Source: Marinobacter sp. Arc7-DN-1
GTDB taxonomy: Bacteria > Pseudomonadota > Gammaproteobacteria > Pseudomonadales > Oleiphilaceae
Direction: 5' to 3'
DNA length: 64,000 nucleotides
Assembly: GCF_003441595.1 (NCBI RefSeq)
Contig: NZ_CP031848.1
Location: 3,658,001 to 3,722,000, forward strand
Numbering within the stretch: the stretch's first letter is position 1; every line of letters begins with the position of its first letter. This document shows positions 38,205-47,075 of the stretch, piece by piece. Under the pieces are notes generated by a model. It was not told where the DNA came from, searched no databases, and worked only from the letters and a program-made list of their open reading frames with translations. Made by a program: the position numbers and the translations under genes.

Positions 38205-38312
38205 GGGGCTATTGATCCAGATCCCTGATAGTGCGATGAAAAAAAGTTGTGTCGGTTTCCGCTTGCTTCGACCTAAGCGGCAGCGAGAGCGCATTTTAAT
38301 GTTGCCGGGCTC

Positions 38313-38340
38313 AATATATAGAAGCGAGTGTTGATATCAA
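38313..38340 (-). promoter_or_regulatory. Candidate sigma-70 promoter for the hsdM operon
   Basis: On the minus strand TTGATA (38340-38335) and TATATT (38318-38313) are separated by 16 bp, each matching five of six consensus bases. The leader to hsdM would be about 100 nt. The divergent transporter regulatory region begins only about 40 bp away. Confidence 0.5.
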
Positions 38341-38380
38341 ACTAACGAACTCTACTTTTTGTCTGGCCAAAGTTGTAGGT

Positions 38381-38424
38381 ATTCACCCATTGCCTTATTT
38401 GAATGGGTGGAGATCCACCCATTC
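38381..38424. promoter_or_regulatory. Palindromic upstream-activator-like site
   Basis: GAATGGGTGG, a four-base centre AGAT, and CCACCCATTC form a perfect 10-bp inverted repeat at 38401-38424. A third copy of the half-site, ATTCACCCAT, lies at 38381-38390. The palindrome is centred about 100 bp upstream of the start expected from the sigma-54 promoter at 38486-38501, the normal distance for an enhancer of a DctD/NtrC-type activator. The binding protein is inferred to be the DctD-like regulator encoded at 43742-45094. Confidence 0.65.
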
Positions 38425-38485
38425 TCTTACCTTGGATGTTCAGATGATTGCAGGAATGCACTGTTTTATAAGGTAGTTTCATACC

Positions 38486-38501
38486 TGGTCTGGTCCTTGC
38501 C
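38486..38501 (+). promoter_or_regulatory. Sigma-54 (-24/-12) promoter of the TRAP transporter
   Basis: TGGTCTGGTCCTTGCC carries the invariant GG and GC dinucleotides exactly 10 bp apart and matches TGG-N8-TTGC. The predicted start is near 38512, about 75 nt upstream of the solute-binding protein ATG. Confidence 0.7.
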
Positions 38502-38545
38502 TTCAGATGTGCCAACGCCGCCCGGTTGAGGCGACGTCGAGAACC

Positions 38546-38565
38546 CAAACAAACAAACAAACAAA
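38546..38565 (+). repeat. (CAAA)5 tetranucleotide repeat in the leader of the TRAP gene
   Basis: Five uninterrupted CAAA units end directly before an in-frame ATG at 38566 and lie just upstream of the GGGGAG ribosome site. Such repeats can change length by slippage, which here would alter leader length rather than reading frame. Confidence 0.85.
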
Positions 38566-38586
38566 ATGAAACGGGGAGCATTCTTT

Positions 38587-39564
38587 ATGAAAACCCAAAT
38601 CGTTATGGCGGCAGCGTTCGCGTCTACCCTGGTCGTGGCCAATCCGGTTGCTGCTCAGGATCGTGAAGGCTGGCCGGACAACTTTACCGTGGGTACGGCA
38701 AGTCAGGGCGGAACCTATTTCGCCTATGGTTCCGGTTGGGCCAACTTTGTGGCTGAGAACCTTGGGATTTCCGGCGGCGCCGAGATTACTGGCGGCCCGA
38801 TGCAGAACATGGCGCTGGTGCACACCGGTGATCTGCAGTTTGGTCTGACCACCATGGGTCCGGCCCGGGAATCCATGGAAGGCAACAGCCCTCTGGCTCC
38901 GGGTTTACAGATGGACAACGTCTGCGCCATCTTCCCGATGTACCAGACCCCGTTCTCTGTTACCGCCCTGTCCAGCTCGGGCATTACCTCCATTTCTGAT
39001 ATTCCTGATGGCGCCACGATCGGCTTTGGCCCTGCCGGCTCCACTTCGGATACCTATTTCCCGCGCATGATGGAAACCCTGGGTGTGAATTTCGAGCGCC
39101 GTAATGGCAGCTGGTCTGATCTGGGTGGGCAGCTCCAGGATGGTCTGATTGACGTGGTGGCTTTTGCCGCGGGTATCCCCATCCCGGCTGTCAGCCAACT
39201 GGAAGTTCAGACCGACGTGAACATCATCGGCATGACCGACGCGGAAGCCAAGAAGATCACCGATAACTTCCCGGTCTCCGAGTTTGTCATTCCGGCGAGC
39301 ACTTACCAATCCCTGGAAAAAGACTCTCGTGTGGTATCCATGTGGAACTTTGCCATCGCCAACTGCGACGTTCCGGAAAGCCTGGTGTATGAAATTACCA
39401 AGCTGACCATGGAGAACAACGACAAGATGGTTTCCATCCACAAGGCGGCAAAGACGTCCATCCCGAAAAACTATACCAAGAACACCGTTCTGCCCTGGCA
39501 TCCGGGTGCGGCTCGCTGGTTCAACGAAAACGGTTACGAGATTCCTGAAAGCCAGATCAAGTAA
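38587..39564 (+). CDS. TAXI-family TRAP transporter solute-binding protein
   Basis: A 325-residue periplasmic receptor. A Sec signal peptide of about 23 residues ends PVAA before QDREG. The mature protein has the TAXI family layout: TVGTASQGGTYFAYGSGWANFV near the start, IGFGPAGSTSDTYFPRM in the middle and a C-terminal KNTVLPWHPGAARWFNENGY. TAXI receptors deliver organic acids or amino acids (for example glutamate or 2-oxoglutarate in some members) to a fused permease. The start at 38587 has GGGGAG nine bases upstream; the ATG at 38566 abuts a repeat and has no ribosome site. The permease gene follows. Confidence 0.93.
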   Translation: MKTQIVMAAAFASTLVVANPVAAQDREGWPDNFTVGTASQGGTYFAYGSGWANFVAENLGISGGAEITGGPMQNMALVHTGDLQFGLTTMGPARESMEGNSPLAPGLQMDNVCAIFPMYQTPFSVTALSSSGITSISDIPDGATIGFGPAGSTSDTYFPRMMETLGVNFERRNGSWSDLGGQLQDGLIDVVAFAAGIPIPAVSQLEVQTDVNIIGMTDAEAKKITDNFPVSEFVIPASTYQSLEKDSRVVSMWNFAIANCDVPESLVYEITKLTMENNDKMVSIHKAAKTSIPKNYTKNTVLPWHPGAARWFNENGYEIPESQIK

Positions 39565-39580
39565 CTATCGTTATGTGTCA

Positions 39581-39600
39581 GGGGGCCGATGCTGGCCCCC
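39581..39600 (+). terminator. Intercistronic hairpin between TRAP receptor and permease
   Basis: GGGGGCC and GGCCCCC with a six-base loop, 16 bp past the receptor stop, no T-run. It is likely to stabilise or attenuate the message so that the binding protein is made in excess over the permease. Confidence 0.5.
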
Positions 39601-39653
39601 GTCGGCCGGCCGGCTTAATGCTGGCCCAGTTTTTCCTGTAGGCAGGGTTTATC

Positions 39654-41840
39654 ATGACCACCGAACACTCCCCCAAGGATCCGACCCCGGCGCTGCCGGA
39701 CGACGACCATATTCTTGCCCACGATGTTGACGAGGAGCCGGTTGAGGCCAATCGTCGCCTGTTTGAAGGCTGGTTGCTGAAATTTGTTACCGTGCTGACG
39801 ATCAGCTATTCGTCATTCCATCTCTATTCCCTGAACATTGCCCCGATGGAAACCTGGAGTTACCGCATCGTTCACGTGGCGGGTGCGCTGGTACTCGGCT
39901 TTATACTGTATGCCGGTGCCCGGTTTCTATCCCGTGAAGAGGGTGGCGCGCGCCATAAGTGGACCACCTGGTTTGGTGGCGTTGCCCTGTTGCCTGCCCT
40001 TTATGCGCTTTACCAGACGTTTTCCTTCAGCCAGATGGTAGCCAACGGCACCATACGGATTCCGCCCGAGCTGGAAACCTGGCATTTTGGCTGGCCTCTG
40101 CTGGCGGCCACCGCTCTTGGTATTGTTCTGGGCTGGTTCCATCAGCGTGAGCGCTCGCGGTTCAGCATGCCCGATCTGGTGCTGATTGTGTGCTCGATTG
40201 CCGTCGCTGCCTATCTACTGGTGGTTTACAACACAAGCATGCGTATGACCACTGGCACCTCGTTTGCGCCGGTGGGCATTTCCTTCGCCGCCGTTGCCGG
40301 CACCGCCCTGATCATGGAACTGACCCGCCGGGTCGCCGGGCTGGCGCTGGTGGTAATTAGTCTGGTGTTCCTGGTTTATGTTTTTGCCGGTCCTTATCTG
40401 CCTGGCTTCCTGGGTTTTCCGGGGTTGTCCGTGCAGCGCTTTTTCAGTCAGGTGTATACCGATGCCGGAATTTTGGGGCCCACCACGGCGGTGTCCTCCA
40501 CCTACATCATTCTGTTCATCATCTTTGCCGCTTTCCTTCAGGCGTCGAAGGTCGGCGATTACTTCGTTAACTTCGCCTTCGCGGCAGCCGGCCGCTCCCG
40601 CGGCGGCCCCGCGAAGGTGGCCATCTTTGCCTCTGGTCTGATGGGTATGATCAATGGCACCAGTGCCGGTAACGTGGTTTCCACCGGTTCGCTGACCATC
40701 CCGCTGATGAAAAAGGTGGGTTACTCCAAGAAATCCGCTGGCGCGGTTGAGGCTGCGGCATCTACAGGTGGACAGATAATGCCGCCGATTATGGGGGCGG
40801 GCGCCTTCATCATGGCGGAAATCACCGGTATTCCTTATACCGAAATCGCTGTTGCGGCGATCATTCCTGCGGTGCTGTATTTTGCATCGGTCTACTTCAT
40901 GGTGGATTTCGAGGCGGCGAAACTGGGCATGCGTGGCATGCGTGAGGACGAGCTGCCGAAGCTTCGCAAGCTGATCAGGCAGGTGTACCTGTTCATTCCC
41001 ATCATTATTCTGATCTATGCCCTCTTTGAGGGCTATTCGGTGATTCGTGCCGGCACCCTGGCGACCGTCTCGGCGGCGGTGGTGAGCTGGTTCTCCCCGA
41101 ACAAGATGGGGCTCCGTGCCATCCTTCGGGCCCTGGATATTGCCTCGATGATGTCCATCCAGATCATCGTGGTCTGTGCGGCTGCCGGTATCATTGTGGG
41201 TGTGATTTCTCTCACCGGTGTCGGAGCTCGGTTCTCGGTATTGTTGCTGGATGTGGCCGAAGCCAGCCAACTGCTGGCACTGATATTTGCCATGTTCATT
41301 TCCATCCTGCTGGGCATGGGAATGCCCACGACAGCGGCCTATGCGGTGGCTGCGTCGGTGGTGGCGCCGGGCCTGGTTCAACTGGGTATTGAGCCGCTGA
41401 CAGCACACTTCTTTGTGTTCTACTTTGCCGTGGTCTCTGCCATTACCCCGCCGGTTGCGCTGGCCTCCTACGCGGCGGCCGGTATTTCCGGAGCCAACGC
41501 CATGGAAACGTCGGTGGCTTCGTTCCGGATTGGCATTGCGGCGTTTATCGTCCCGTTCATGTTCTTCTACAACAGTGCACTGTTGATGGATGGGGACTGG
41601 CTTGTTATCGCCCGCGCCCTGGTGACCGCAACCTTTGGTGTGTACCTGTTGTCTGGTGGCGTACTGGGCTGGTTCGGCAAGGTCAGTGCTGCCTGGGTGG
41701 TCCGTATCATGCTGATTGCCGCGGCGCTGCTGATGATCGAAGGCGGCCTGTGGACGGATATGGCGGGTGTCGCCCTGGCGGTAATCTCGTTCCTGGTTCA
41801 GCGCCAGCGCAGGCAACGTCTGGCGCCTTTGGCAGTCTGA
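39654..41840 (+). CDS. TRAP transporter fused permease (DctQ-DctM type)
   Basis: A 728-residue integral membrane protein. About four helices in the first 200 residues correspond to the small DctQ-like subunit, followed by the large DctM-like part with roughly a dozen helices. Conserved DctM features such as FAAAGRSRGGPAKVAIFASGLMG, NGTSAGNVV and ILLGMGMPTTAAYAVAASVVAPGL are visible. Energy comes from a sodium gradient in known TRAP systems. The acidic N-terminal 40 residues are cytoplasmic. It is co-directional with the TAXI receptor gene and precedes the DctB-like kinase by 90 bp. Confidence 0.94.
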   Translation: MTTEHSPKDPTPALPDDDHILAHDVDEEPVEANRRLFEGWLLKFVTVLTISYSSFHLYSLNIAPMETWSYRIVHVAGALVLGFILYAGARFLSREEGGARHKWTTWFGGVALLPALYALYQTFSFSQMVANGTIRIPPELETWHFGWPLLAATALGIVLGWFHQRERSRFSMPDLVLIVCSIAVAAYLLVVYNTSMRMTTGTSFAPVGISFAAVAGTALIMELTRRVAGLALVVISLVFLVYVFAGPYLPGFLGFPGLSVQRFFSQVYTDAGILGPTTAVSSTYIILFIIFAAFLQASKVGDYFVNFAFAAAGRSRGGPAKVAIFASGLMGMINGTSAGNVVSTGSLTIPLMKKVGYSKKSAGAVEAAASTGGQIMPPIMGAGAFIMAEITGIPYTEIAVAAIIPAVLYFASVYFMVDFEAAKLGMRGMREDELPKLRKLIRQVYLFIPIIILIYALFEGYSVIRAGTLATVSAAVVSWFSPNKMGLRAILRALDIASMMSIQIIVVCAAAGIIVGVISLTGVGARFSVLLLDVAEASQLLALIFAMFISILLGMGMPTTAAYAVAASVVAPGLVQLGIEPLTAHFFVFYFAVVSAITPPVALASYAAAGISGANAMETSVASFRIGIAAFIVPFMFFYNSALLMDGDWLVIARALVTATFGVYLLSGGVLGWFGKVSAAWVVRIMLIAAALLMIEGGLWTDMAGVALAVISFLVQRQRRQRLAPLAV

Positions 41841-41930
41841 GCCGGTGCAGGGCAGGGTAATCGTGCCGGCGCACGGTTGTCCTGCCTGGTTCCGGGCGCT
41901 ACGCTAGCGGTTTTCTCGGGAACCGGGTTT

Positions 41931-43745
41931 ATGTCCTACCGGATTGGCGTTTTCCTTATTTTTGGCCTGACCCTTCTGGTGTCCTGGACACTCGGAGGCT
42001 GGGCTGGCTATCGGCAGGTGGAACAGGAAAGCCTTGAGGAATCGTTTCGTTACCGTCAGCTTGTCGCCAACGAACTGAACCGGTATCTCCCCATCCCTGA
42101 GCTCATGGCCGAGCATCCCCTGCTCGAGAAAGCCCTGAGAACTCCGGACGACCCGGGGGTCATTCTGCAAGCCAACGAAGAGATGCAGCGGATGGCCACG
42201 ATCGTGGGCAGCTCTGATGTCTATCTGATGGATGTGAACGGCCTGACCATTGCTGCCAACAACTATCAGCAGGAAGACAGCTTCGTGGGTAGCAACTACG
42301 CTTTTCGCCCATACTTTTCAGAGGCTTTGGCAACCCGGGATTCGGCCATCTATTTTGCTTTGGGGCTGATGTCCAATGTGCGTGGCCTGTATTTTTCGCA
42401 CCCCGTTCTGGATAGCCAGGGCTCGGTGCTGGGCGTTATTGCCGTCAAGGTCCTTGTTCACGAGCTGGAGTCCCAGTGGCACCGCCCTGCGTCGCTGAGT
42501 GAGGCGGAAATGGTGGTGCTGGACCGGGACGGCATCAGCTTCCTGGCCAGTAAGCCACGATGGCTTTACCGGGACTTCGAACCCTATACCGGCACAACGC
42601 CGGCGGCTGAATCCTACCAACGCTATCCGGACCGGGACCTGACGCCCATCAACATGAAGCGGCTCGGGCGTCCCTGGGGTGTGTCTGACCGGTCTGAAAA
42701 AATCCATCTGGTTGGGAGTGATGCTGGCGGGGATTATCTGAGTGTCCGTACCGATCTGCCCAGGCTGGACTGGACACTGCAGGTAATGGTGAGCACCCGC
42801 TCCGTTATCTGGACCCGGCTGGCATTTCTTGTTGGCGGTGCGGCCTTGTTTTTCGGAGGCTTGCTGACCTGGCTCTATCTCCGGGAGCGTTATCGCCGGG
42901 AGGCTGAACTGGCCTTGAGGGGAGAGCAGCTGGAGAGGAGGGTGGCCGAACGAACCGCCGATCTGGAGAGCTCTAACTGCAAGCTACTGGAAGAAATCCG
43001 CGAGCGTGAGCGTACCCAGAACGAACTCCGGGAAACCCAGCAGGAACTGATCCAGGCCGCCAAGCTGGCCGTTCTGGGGCAGATGTCGGCGGGCCTGAAC
43101 CATGAAATGAACCAGCCACTGACTGCGATACAGACTTACGCCAGAAACAGCCGCCGTTTCCTTGAGAAAGGCGCGGAAGACATGGTCGACGCCAACCTGT
43201 CGGAGATTATCGCGCTGTGTGACAAGATGGCGGAGCTGACGCGGCAGTTCAAGGTGTTTGCCCGCAAATCCGAAGGGCCGCCGGCGGTGGTAGACTTGCG
43301 ACAGTCTGTTGATGCGTCCCTCAAGATCATCCTGGCTCAGAAATCCAGTGCCGATATCGACATCCGGTGGAACCGGCCGGACCACCCGGTGATGTGCCAC
43401 GGTGACCTGATTCGCATTGAGCAAGTGATGGTGAACCTGATGGCCAATGCGGTGCAGGCGGTGGAGGAATCGCGGCATCCGCAGGTGGGGATTGATATTG
43501 AGGAAGCCGAAGATTGCTGGAAATGCCTGGTTCGGGATAACGGTCCCGGCCTTAAGGGCAATACCGAGCAGATCTTTGAACCGTTTTTCACCACCAAATC
43601 GGTGAAACAGGGGCTGGGCCTGGGGTTGTCAATTTCACGCCAGATTGTCGACGCCCTCGGTGGCACCCTTACAGGACGGAACCGTATGGACGGCCCGGGT
43701 GCCGAATTTGTGTTAACCCTTAGGAAGCGGGAGGCGACGGAATGA
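41931..43745 (+). CDS. DctB-like sensor histidine kinase
   Basis: A 604-residue membrane kinase. Transmembrane helices at about 5-25 and 293-316 flank a periplasmic double-Cache domain (VYLMDVNGLTIAANN, FVGSNYAFRPYF, RGLYFSHPV) that in DctB binds C4-dicarboxylates. A coiled coil follows, then the H box LGQMSAGLNHEMNQPLTAI with phospho-acceptor H391, and an ATPase domain (N box VNLMANAVQAV, GPGL, GLGLGLS). The ATG at 41931 begins the first helix. It overlaps the response-regulator gene by four bases and lies downstream of the TRAP transporter it probably controls. Confidence 0.93.
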   Translation: MSYRIGVFLIFGLTLLVSWTLGGWAGYRQVEQESLEESFRYRQLVANELNRYLPIPELMAEHPLLEKALRTPDDPGVILQANEEMQRMATIVGSSDVYLMDVNGLTIAANNYQQEDSFVGSNYAFRPYFSEALATRDSAIYFALGLMSNVRGLYFSHPVLDSQGSVLGVIAVKVLVHELESQWHRPASLSEAEMVVLDRDGISFLASKPRWLYRDFEPYTGTTPAAESYQRYPDRDLTPINMKRLGRPWGVSDRSEKIHLVGSDAGGDYLSVRTDLPRLDWTLQVMVSTRSVIWTRLAFLVGGAALFFGGLLTWLYLRERYRREAELALRGEQLERRVAERTADLESSNCKLLEEIRERERTQNELRETQQELIQAAKLAVLGQMSAGLNHEMNQPLTAIQTYARNSRRFLEKGAEDMVDANLSEIIALCDKMAELTRQFKVFARKSEGPPAVVDLRQSVDASLKIILAQKSSADIDIRWNRPDHPVMCHGDLIRIEQVMVNLMANAVQAVEESRHPQVGIDIEEAEDCWKCLVRDNGPGLKGNTEQIFEPFFTTKSVKQGLGLGLSISRQIVDALGGTLTGRNRMDGPGAEFVLTLRKREATE

Positions 43746-45094
43746 CAGAACCCTCGGTAATCTTTGTGGACGATGACCCCCATATCCGTCAGGCCATTGC
43801 CCAGACTCTGACACTGGAAGACCTGCCGGTCAGCTGTTATGAAGGTGCGCCGTCCGCGCTCGGGCAGATCGATGCCGACTATGACGGCGTTGTCTTGTGT
43901 GATTACAACATGCCGGAGATGAACGGCCTGGAGATGCTGGCGCGGATCCGGACTGTGGATGAGACTATCCCGGTGATCATCCTGACCGGCCAGGGGGACA
44001 TCAGTACCGCCGTAACGGCCATGCAGCAGGGTGCCTATGATTTTATCGAAAAACCCTTTGATCACGACGAGCTGATTGAGCTCCTGCGGCACGCTCTGGA
44101 AAAACGCCATCTGGCCCTTGAGAACCGGCGACTGAAGGCGCAGTTACGCCATCTGGCGAGGCCGGGACCCCGGATTCTGGGGGATTCGCCGTCAATGCGG
44201 AAAGTGATGGCAACCATCGACCCAATCCTGGATATCTCCGCCAATATCCTGCTGCACGGCGAAACCGGCTCCGGCAAGGATGCGCTGGCCCGGTATATTC
44301 ACGAGAACAGTGCCCGCAGCGCCCACAACTTTGTCGCCATCAATTGTGGCGCGGTTCCGGAAAACCTGATCGAGAGCGAGCTGTTCGGCCACGAGGCCGG
44401 TGCCTTTACCGGCGCCGACAAACGCCGCATCGGTAAAATCGAGCATGCCCACAAGGGCACCCTGTTCCTGGATGAGGTGGAGAGCATGCCCATGCCGCTG
44501 CAGGTGAAACTGTTGCGTGTACTGGAAGAACAGCGGGTGGAGCGCCTGGGCAGCAATCAGGTACAGGAGGTGGATGTGCGTATCATCGCGGCCACCAAGG
44601 CGGACCTGAAGACGCTCAGTGAGGAAGGTGACTTCCGGTCCGATCTTTATTATCGCCTGAATGTTGTGAAGGTGGATATTCCGCCCTTGCGGGAGCGCAA
44701 GGACGATATTCCGACATTGTTTCACCACTTCGTACTGATCGCCGCCGCCCGGTATGACCGGGAGAGTATTCCTCTGGATGCCGGCCAGGCGGCTCGCCTG
44801 ATGCAGCACACATGGCCCGGCAACGTCCGGGAACTGAGGAATCTGGCGGAACGCTATGTATTGCTGGGGGCGGCCGCACTGGATGAGAACGAGCCCGCGG
44901 CTACCGCCAATGTGTCAGGCCGGCAGACCCTCGCCGAGATGATGGACGGGTTCGAGCGTTCGGCTATTATCAGTGCCCTGAATGCCTGCCACGGCAGTAT
45001 CAAGGACACCATGGTGCAGCTCGGTATCGCCCGGAAAACCCTGTACGACAAAATGCGTAAACACGGCCTGGATAAGGCGCAGTTCAAGGACTGA
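43742..45094 (+). CDS. DctD-like sigma-54-dependent response regulator
   Basis: A 450-residue NtrC-family activator. The receiver domain has D10/D11/D12 acidic residues, phospho-acceptor D54 in LCDYNMP and K in EKPF near 105. The central AAA+ domain shows Walker A GETGSGKD, the sigma-54 contact loop GAFTGA, and LFLDEVESMP. The C-terminal Fis-type helix-turn-helix has IARKTLYDKMRKHGL. It should activate the -24/-12 promoter found upstream of the TAXI receptor gene from the palindromic site there. The start overlaps the kinase stop by four bases. Confidence 0.95.
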   Translation: MTEPSVIFVDDDPHIRQAIAQTLTLEDLPVSCYEGAPSALGQIDADYDGVVLCDYNMPEMNGLEMLARIRTVDETIPVIILTGQGDISTAVTAMQQGAYDFIEKPFDHDELIELLRHALEKRHLALENRRLKAQLRHLARPGPRILGDSPSMRKVMATIDPILDISANILLHGETGSGKDALARYIHENSARSAHNFVAINCGAVPENLIESELFGHEAGAFTGADKRRIGKIEHAHKGTLFLDEVESMPMPLQVKLLRVLEEQRVERLGSNQVQEVDVRIIAATKADLKTLSEEGDFRSDLYYRLNVVKVDIPPLRERKDDIPTLFHHFVLIAAARYDRESIPLDAGQAARLMQHTWPGNVRELRNLAERYVLLGAAALDENEPAATANVSGRQTLAEMMDGFERSAIISALNACHGSIKDTMVQLGIARKTLYDKMRKHGLDKAQFKD

Positions 45095-45247
45095 GCTACA
45101 AAATTTTACCGTTGTCGTTACAGGGTAGAAACAAAATACGCAGTATCATCAATGACATTGCCGGTCTTTTTTTCGTAGTGTTGCCAACCTTTGTTCTGGG
45201 CCGGATGTTCCGGCGGATCGTTTGCCTGTAAGAGAAAACTACCTGTC

Positions 45248-46942
45248 ATGAAAAACCTGACTATCCAGACCCGGGTGCTGTTACTGGCTCTTGTGCCGGT
45301 TATCCTGCTCACCGCGTTTCTTACCAGCTACAACCTGAACCAGGCCAGCGATATTGGCGAAGAAGCCGTTGCCGGTTTCTCCACGGACATGGAAGCAAGC
45401 AAGCGCCAGGAGCTGAAGAATTACCTGGAGTTGGCCAGGACGTCCATCGCGCATTTGTACAATCAGCCAGGTTCGGCCGATGATCCGGAAGTACGCGAGC
45501 AGGCCTGGGACATCCTGCGCCAGCTCCGTTTCGACGATTCCGGAAGCGCCGGCTATTTCTTTGCCTACGACACCCGCGGCGTTAACGTGATGCATGGTGT
45601 CAATCAGTCTCTGGAGGGCAGGAACCTATGGGATTTCCAGGATCCCAATGGCACCTACCTGATTCGTGAGCTGGTAAAGGTTGCCCGTAGCGGTGGCGGT
45701 TACGTTCCCTACGGCTGGAAAAACAGTGACACCGGTGAGGTGGCGCCCAAGCTGGGCTACGCGGAAATGCTTCCGAAGTGGGGAATCATGATCGGGACCG
45801 GGTTCTGGATCGACGGTCTGGAGAGTCAGGTGGCCGCGATGGACGCCCAGGTGGGGGATTCCCTTGCCGACGCCGTGATCGGTTCGGTTACCACGTCCCT
45901 GATTGCCCTGGCGGTCATAGTGCTTCTGGCCCTGATTGTGGTGCGCAGCATTATCCGGCCGCTGAAATCCGCCGTATCGGCGATGAACGATATTGCCAGC
46001 GGTGATGGTGACCTGACCCGTCGACTCGATGTCTCCGGCAAGGACGAGCTCGGCCAGCTGGCAACGGCATTCAACAGCTTCGCTGACCAGGTGCATGGGC
46101 TGGTTGAGCGCGTGCTGTCATCAACCCGGACACTGAACGAAGCCACGGCTGATCTTACCCAGGTCATGAGCGAAGCCGAGCGGGGCGTTGATCGCCAGAA
46201 ATCCGAGAGTGACCAGGTGGCAACGGCCATGAACGAAATGACCGCCGCCGCCCAGGAGGTGGCGAATAATGCCAGTGAGGCGTCCGAGGCTGCTGATCGT
46301 GCCAACGGGCAGGTCTGTGATGCCCAGGGCCTGGTGCATCAGGCCATTGGCGTTATTGGCGGGCTTTCGGAACAGGTGGAAGAAGGTGTTCAGGTGATTG
46401 AACAACTGGGTGCCGATTCCCGCCGGATTGACAGCGTGCTGGAGGTCATCCGCGAAATCGCCGACCAGACCAACCTGTTGGCACTGAATGCCGCCATCGA
46501 GGCGGCCCGGGCCGGTGATGCCGGTCGTGGCTTTGCGGTTGTAGCGGATGAAGTGCGCACCCTGGCCCGTCGTACTCAGCAGAGCACCCAGGAAATTCAG
46601 GACATGATCGAACGTCTCCAGTCCGGCGCGGGCAATGCCGTGAAACTGATCGGTTCAATCAGCGAACGTAGTGAAGCAACCGTTGAGGAAACCCGTCAGG
46701 TCAACGAAGCCCTGCAGCGCATCGGCCAGGCGGTGGCCACCATCACGGATATGAATACCCAGATTGCCAGTGCAGCCGAAGAGCAGACCAGTGTTTCTGA
46801 AGCCATCAATCAGAATGTCCACGAGATTGTTGCGATCACCGAGCAGACCTCTCAGGGCACCCGGCGAGCGGGCGATGCTACCCAGCGCCTGAGGAACCTG
46901 GCTTCCGACATGTCGGATCAGGTGAGCCGTTATCGGGTATGA
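45248..46942 (+). CDS. Methyl-accepting chemotaxis protein with single Cache domain
   Basis: A 564-residue chemoreceptor. The first transmembrane helix lies at about 8-28. A periplasmic single-Cache (sCache_2) domain follows with [29 protein letters not shown] and [14 protein letters not shown]. The second helix is near 205-230, then a HAMP domain with [17 protein letters not shown], and the signalling hairpin with [20 protein letters not shown]. sCache_2 receptors often sense small carboxylates, which would fit the neighbouring organic-acid transporter, but that is inference. The ATG at 45248 is chosen at the start of the helix. Two terminators follow. Confidence 0.93.
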   Translation: MKNLTIQTRVLLLALVPVILLTAFLTSYNLNQASDIGEEAVAGFSTDMEASKRQELKNYLELARTSIAHLYNQPGSADDPEVREQAWDILRQLRFDDSGSAGYFFAYDTRGVNVMHGVNQSLEGRNLWDFQDPNGTYLIRELVKVARSGGGYVPYGWKNSDTGEVAPKLGYAEMLPKWGIMIGTGFWIDGLESQVAAMDAQVGDSLADAVIGSVTTSLIALAVIVLLALIVVRSIIRPLKSAVSAMNDIASGDGDLTRRLDVSGKDELGQLATAFNSFADQVHGLVERVLSSTRTLNEATADLTQVMSEAERGVDRQKSESDQVATAMNEMTAAAQEVANNASEASEAADRANGQVCDAQGLVHQAIGVIGGLSEQVEEGVQVIEQLGADSRRIDSVLEVIREIADQTNLLALNAAIEAARAGDAGRGFAVVADEVRTLARRTQQSTQEIQDMIERLQSGAGNAVKLIGSISERSEATVEETRQVNEALQRIGQAVATITDMNTQIASAAEEQTSVSEAINQNVHEIVAITEQTSQGTRRAGDATQRLRNLASDMSDQVSRYRV

Positions 46943-46992
46943 GCCCTGTCGGCTGAACAGGGGGTCAGAACCACAGTTCTGACCCCTTTTTT
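46922..46992 (+). repeat. 71-bp direct repeat, copy 1 (includes the MCP 3' end)
   Basis: Begins GTGAGCCGTTATCGGGT within the last codons of the chemoreceptor and ends after its first terminator T-run. The next 71 bp (46993-47063) are a diverged copy of the same order: coding-like end, CGGCTGAACA, terminator. Confidence 0.8.
46961..46992 (+). terminator. First terminator of the Cache chemoreceptor
   Basis: GGGGTCAGAA and TTCTGACCCC form a perfect 10-bp stem followed by six T residues. Confidence 0.92.
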
Positions 46993-47063
46993 ATGAGTCG
47001 CTATCGGGTGGGACGCCGGCCGGCTGAACACGGGGTCAGAACTTTGGTTCTGACCCCTTTTTT
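46993..47063 (+). repeat. 71-bp direct repeat, copy 2
   Basis: Begins ATGAGTCGCTATCGGGT and matches copy 1 in length and layout, with scattered substitutions. The hairpin loop differs while the stem GGGGTCAGAA/TTCTGACCCC is identical in both copies. Confidence 0.8.
47032..47063 (+). terminator. Second, duplicated terminator
   Basis: The same 10-bp stem as the terminator 71 bp upstream, with loop CTTTGG-like instead of CCACAG-like, and again six T residues. It stops read-through before the convergent phoH-like gene. Confidence 0.92.
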
Positions 47064-47075
47064 CATAAACCCGGA

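Noticed and set aside
38331..38340. TTGATATCAA as an FNR box
   Set aside because: The two half-sites lack the required four-base spacer; the sequence is better explained as part of the hsdM -35 element.
28220..38380. Integrative element or prophage carrying the restriction operon
   Set aside because: No integrase, no tRNA at either end and no flanking direct repeats could be found by reading both ends.
40215..41816. 533-codon open frame on the minus strand opposite the TRAP permease
   Set aside because: Composition is His/Gln/Arg-rich with no domain, as expected from the complement of a membrane-protein gene in GC-rich DNA; the plus strand carries clear DctM motifs.
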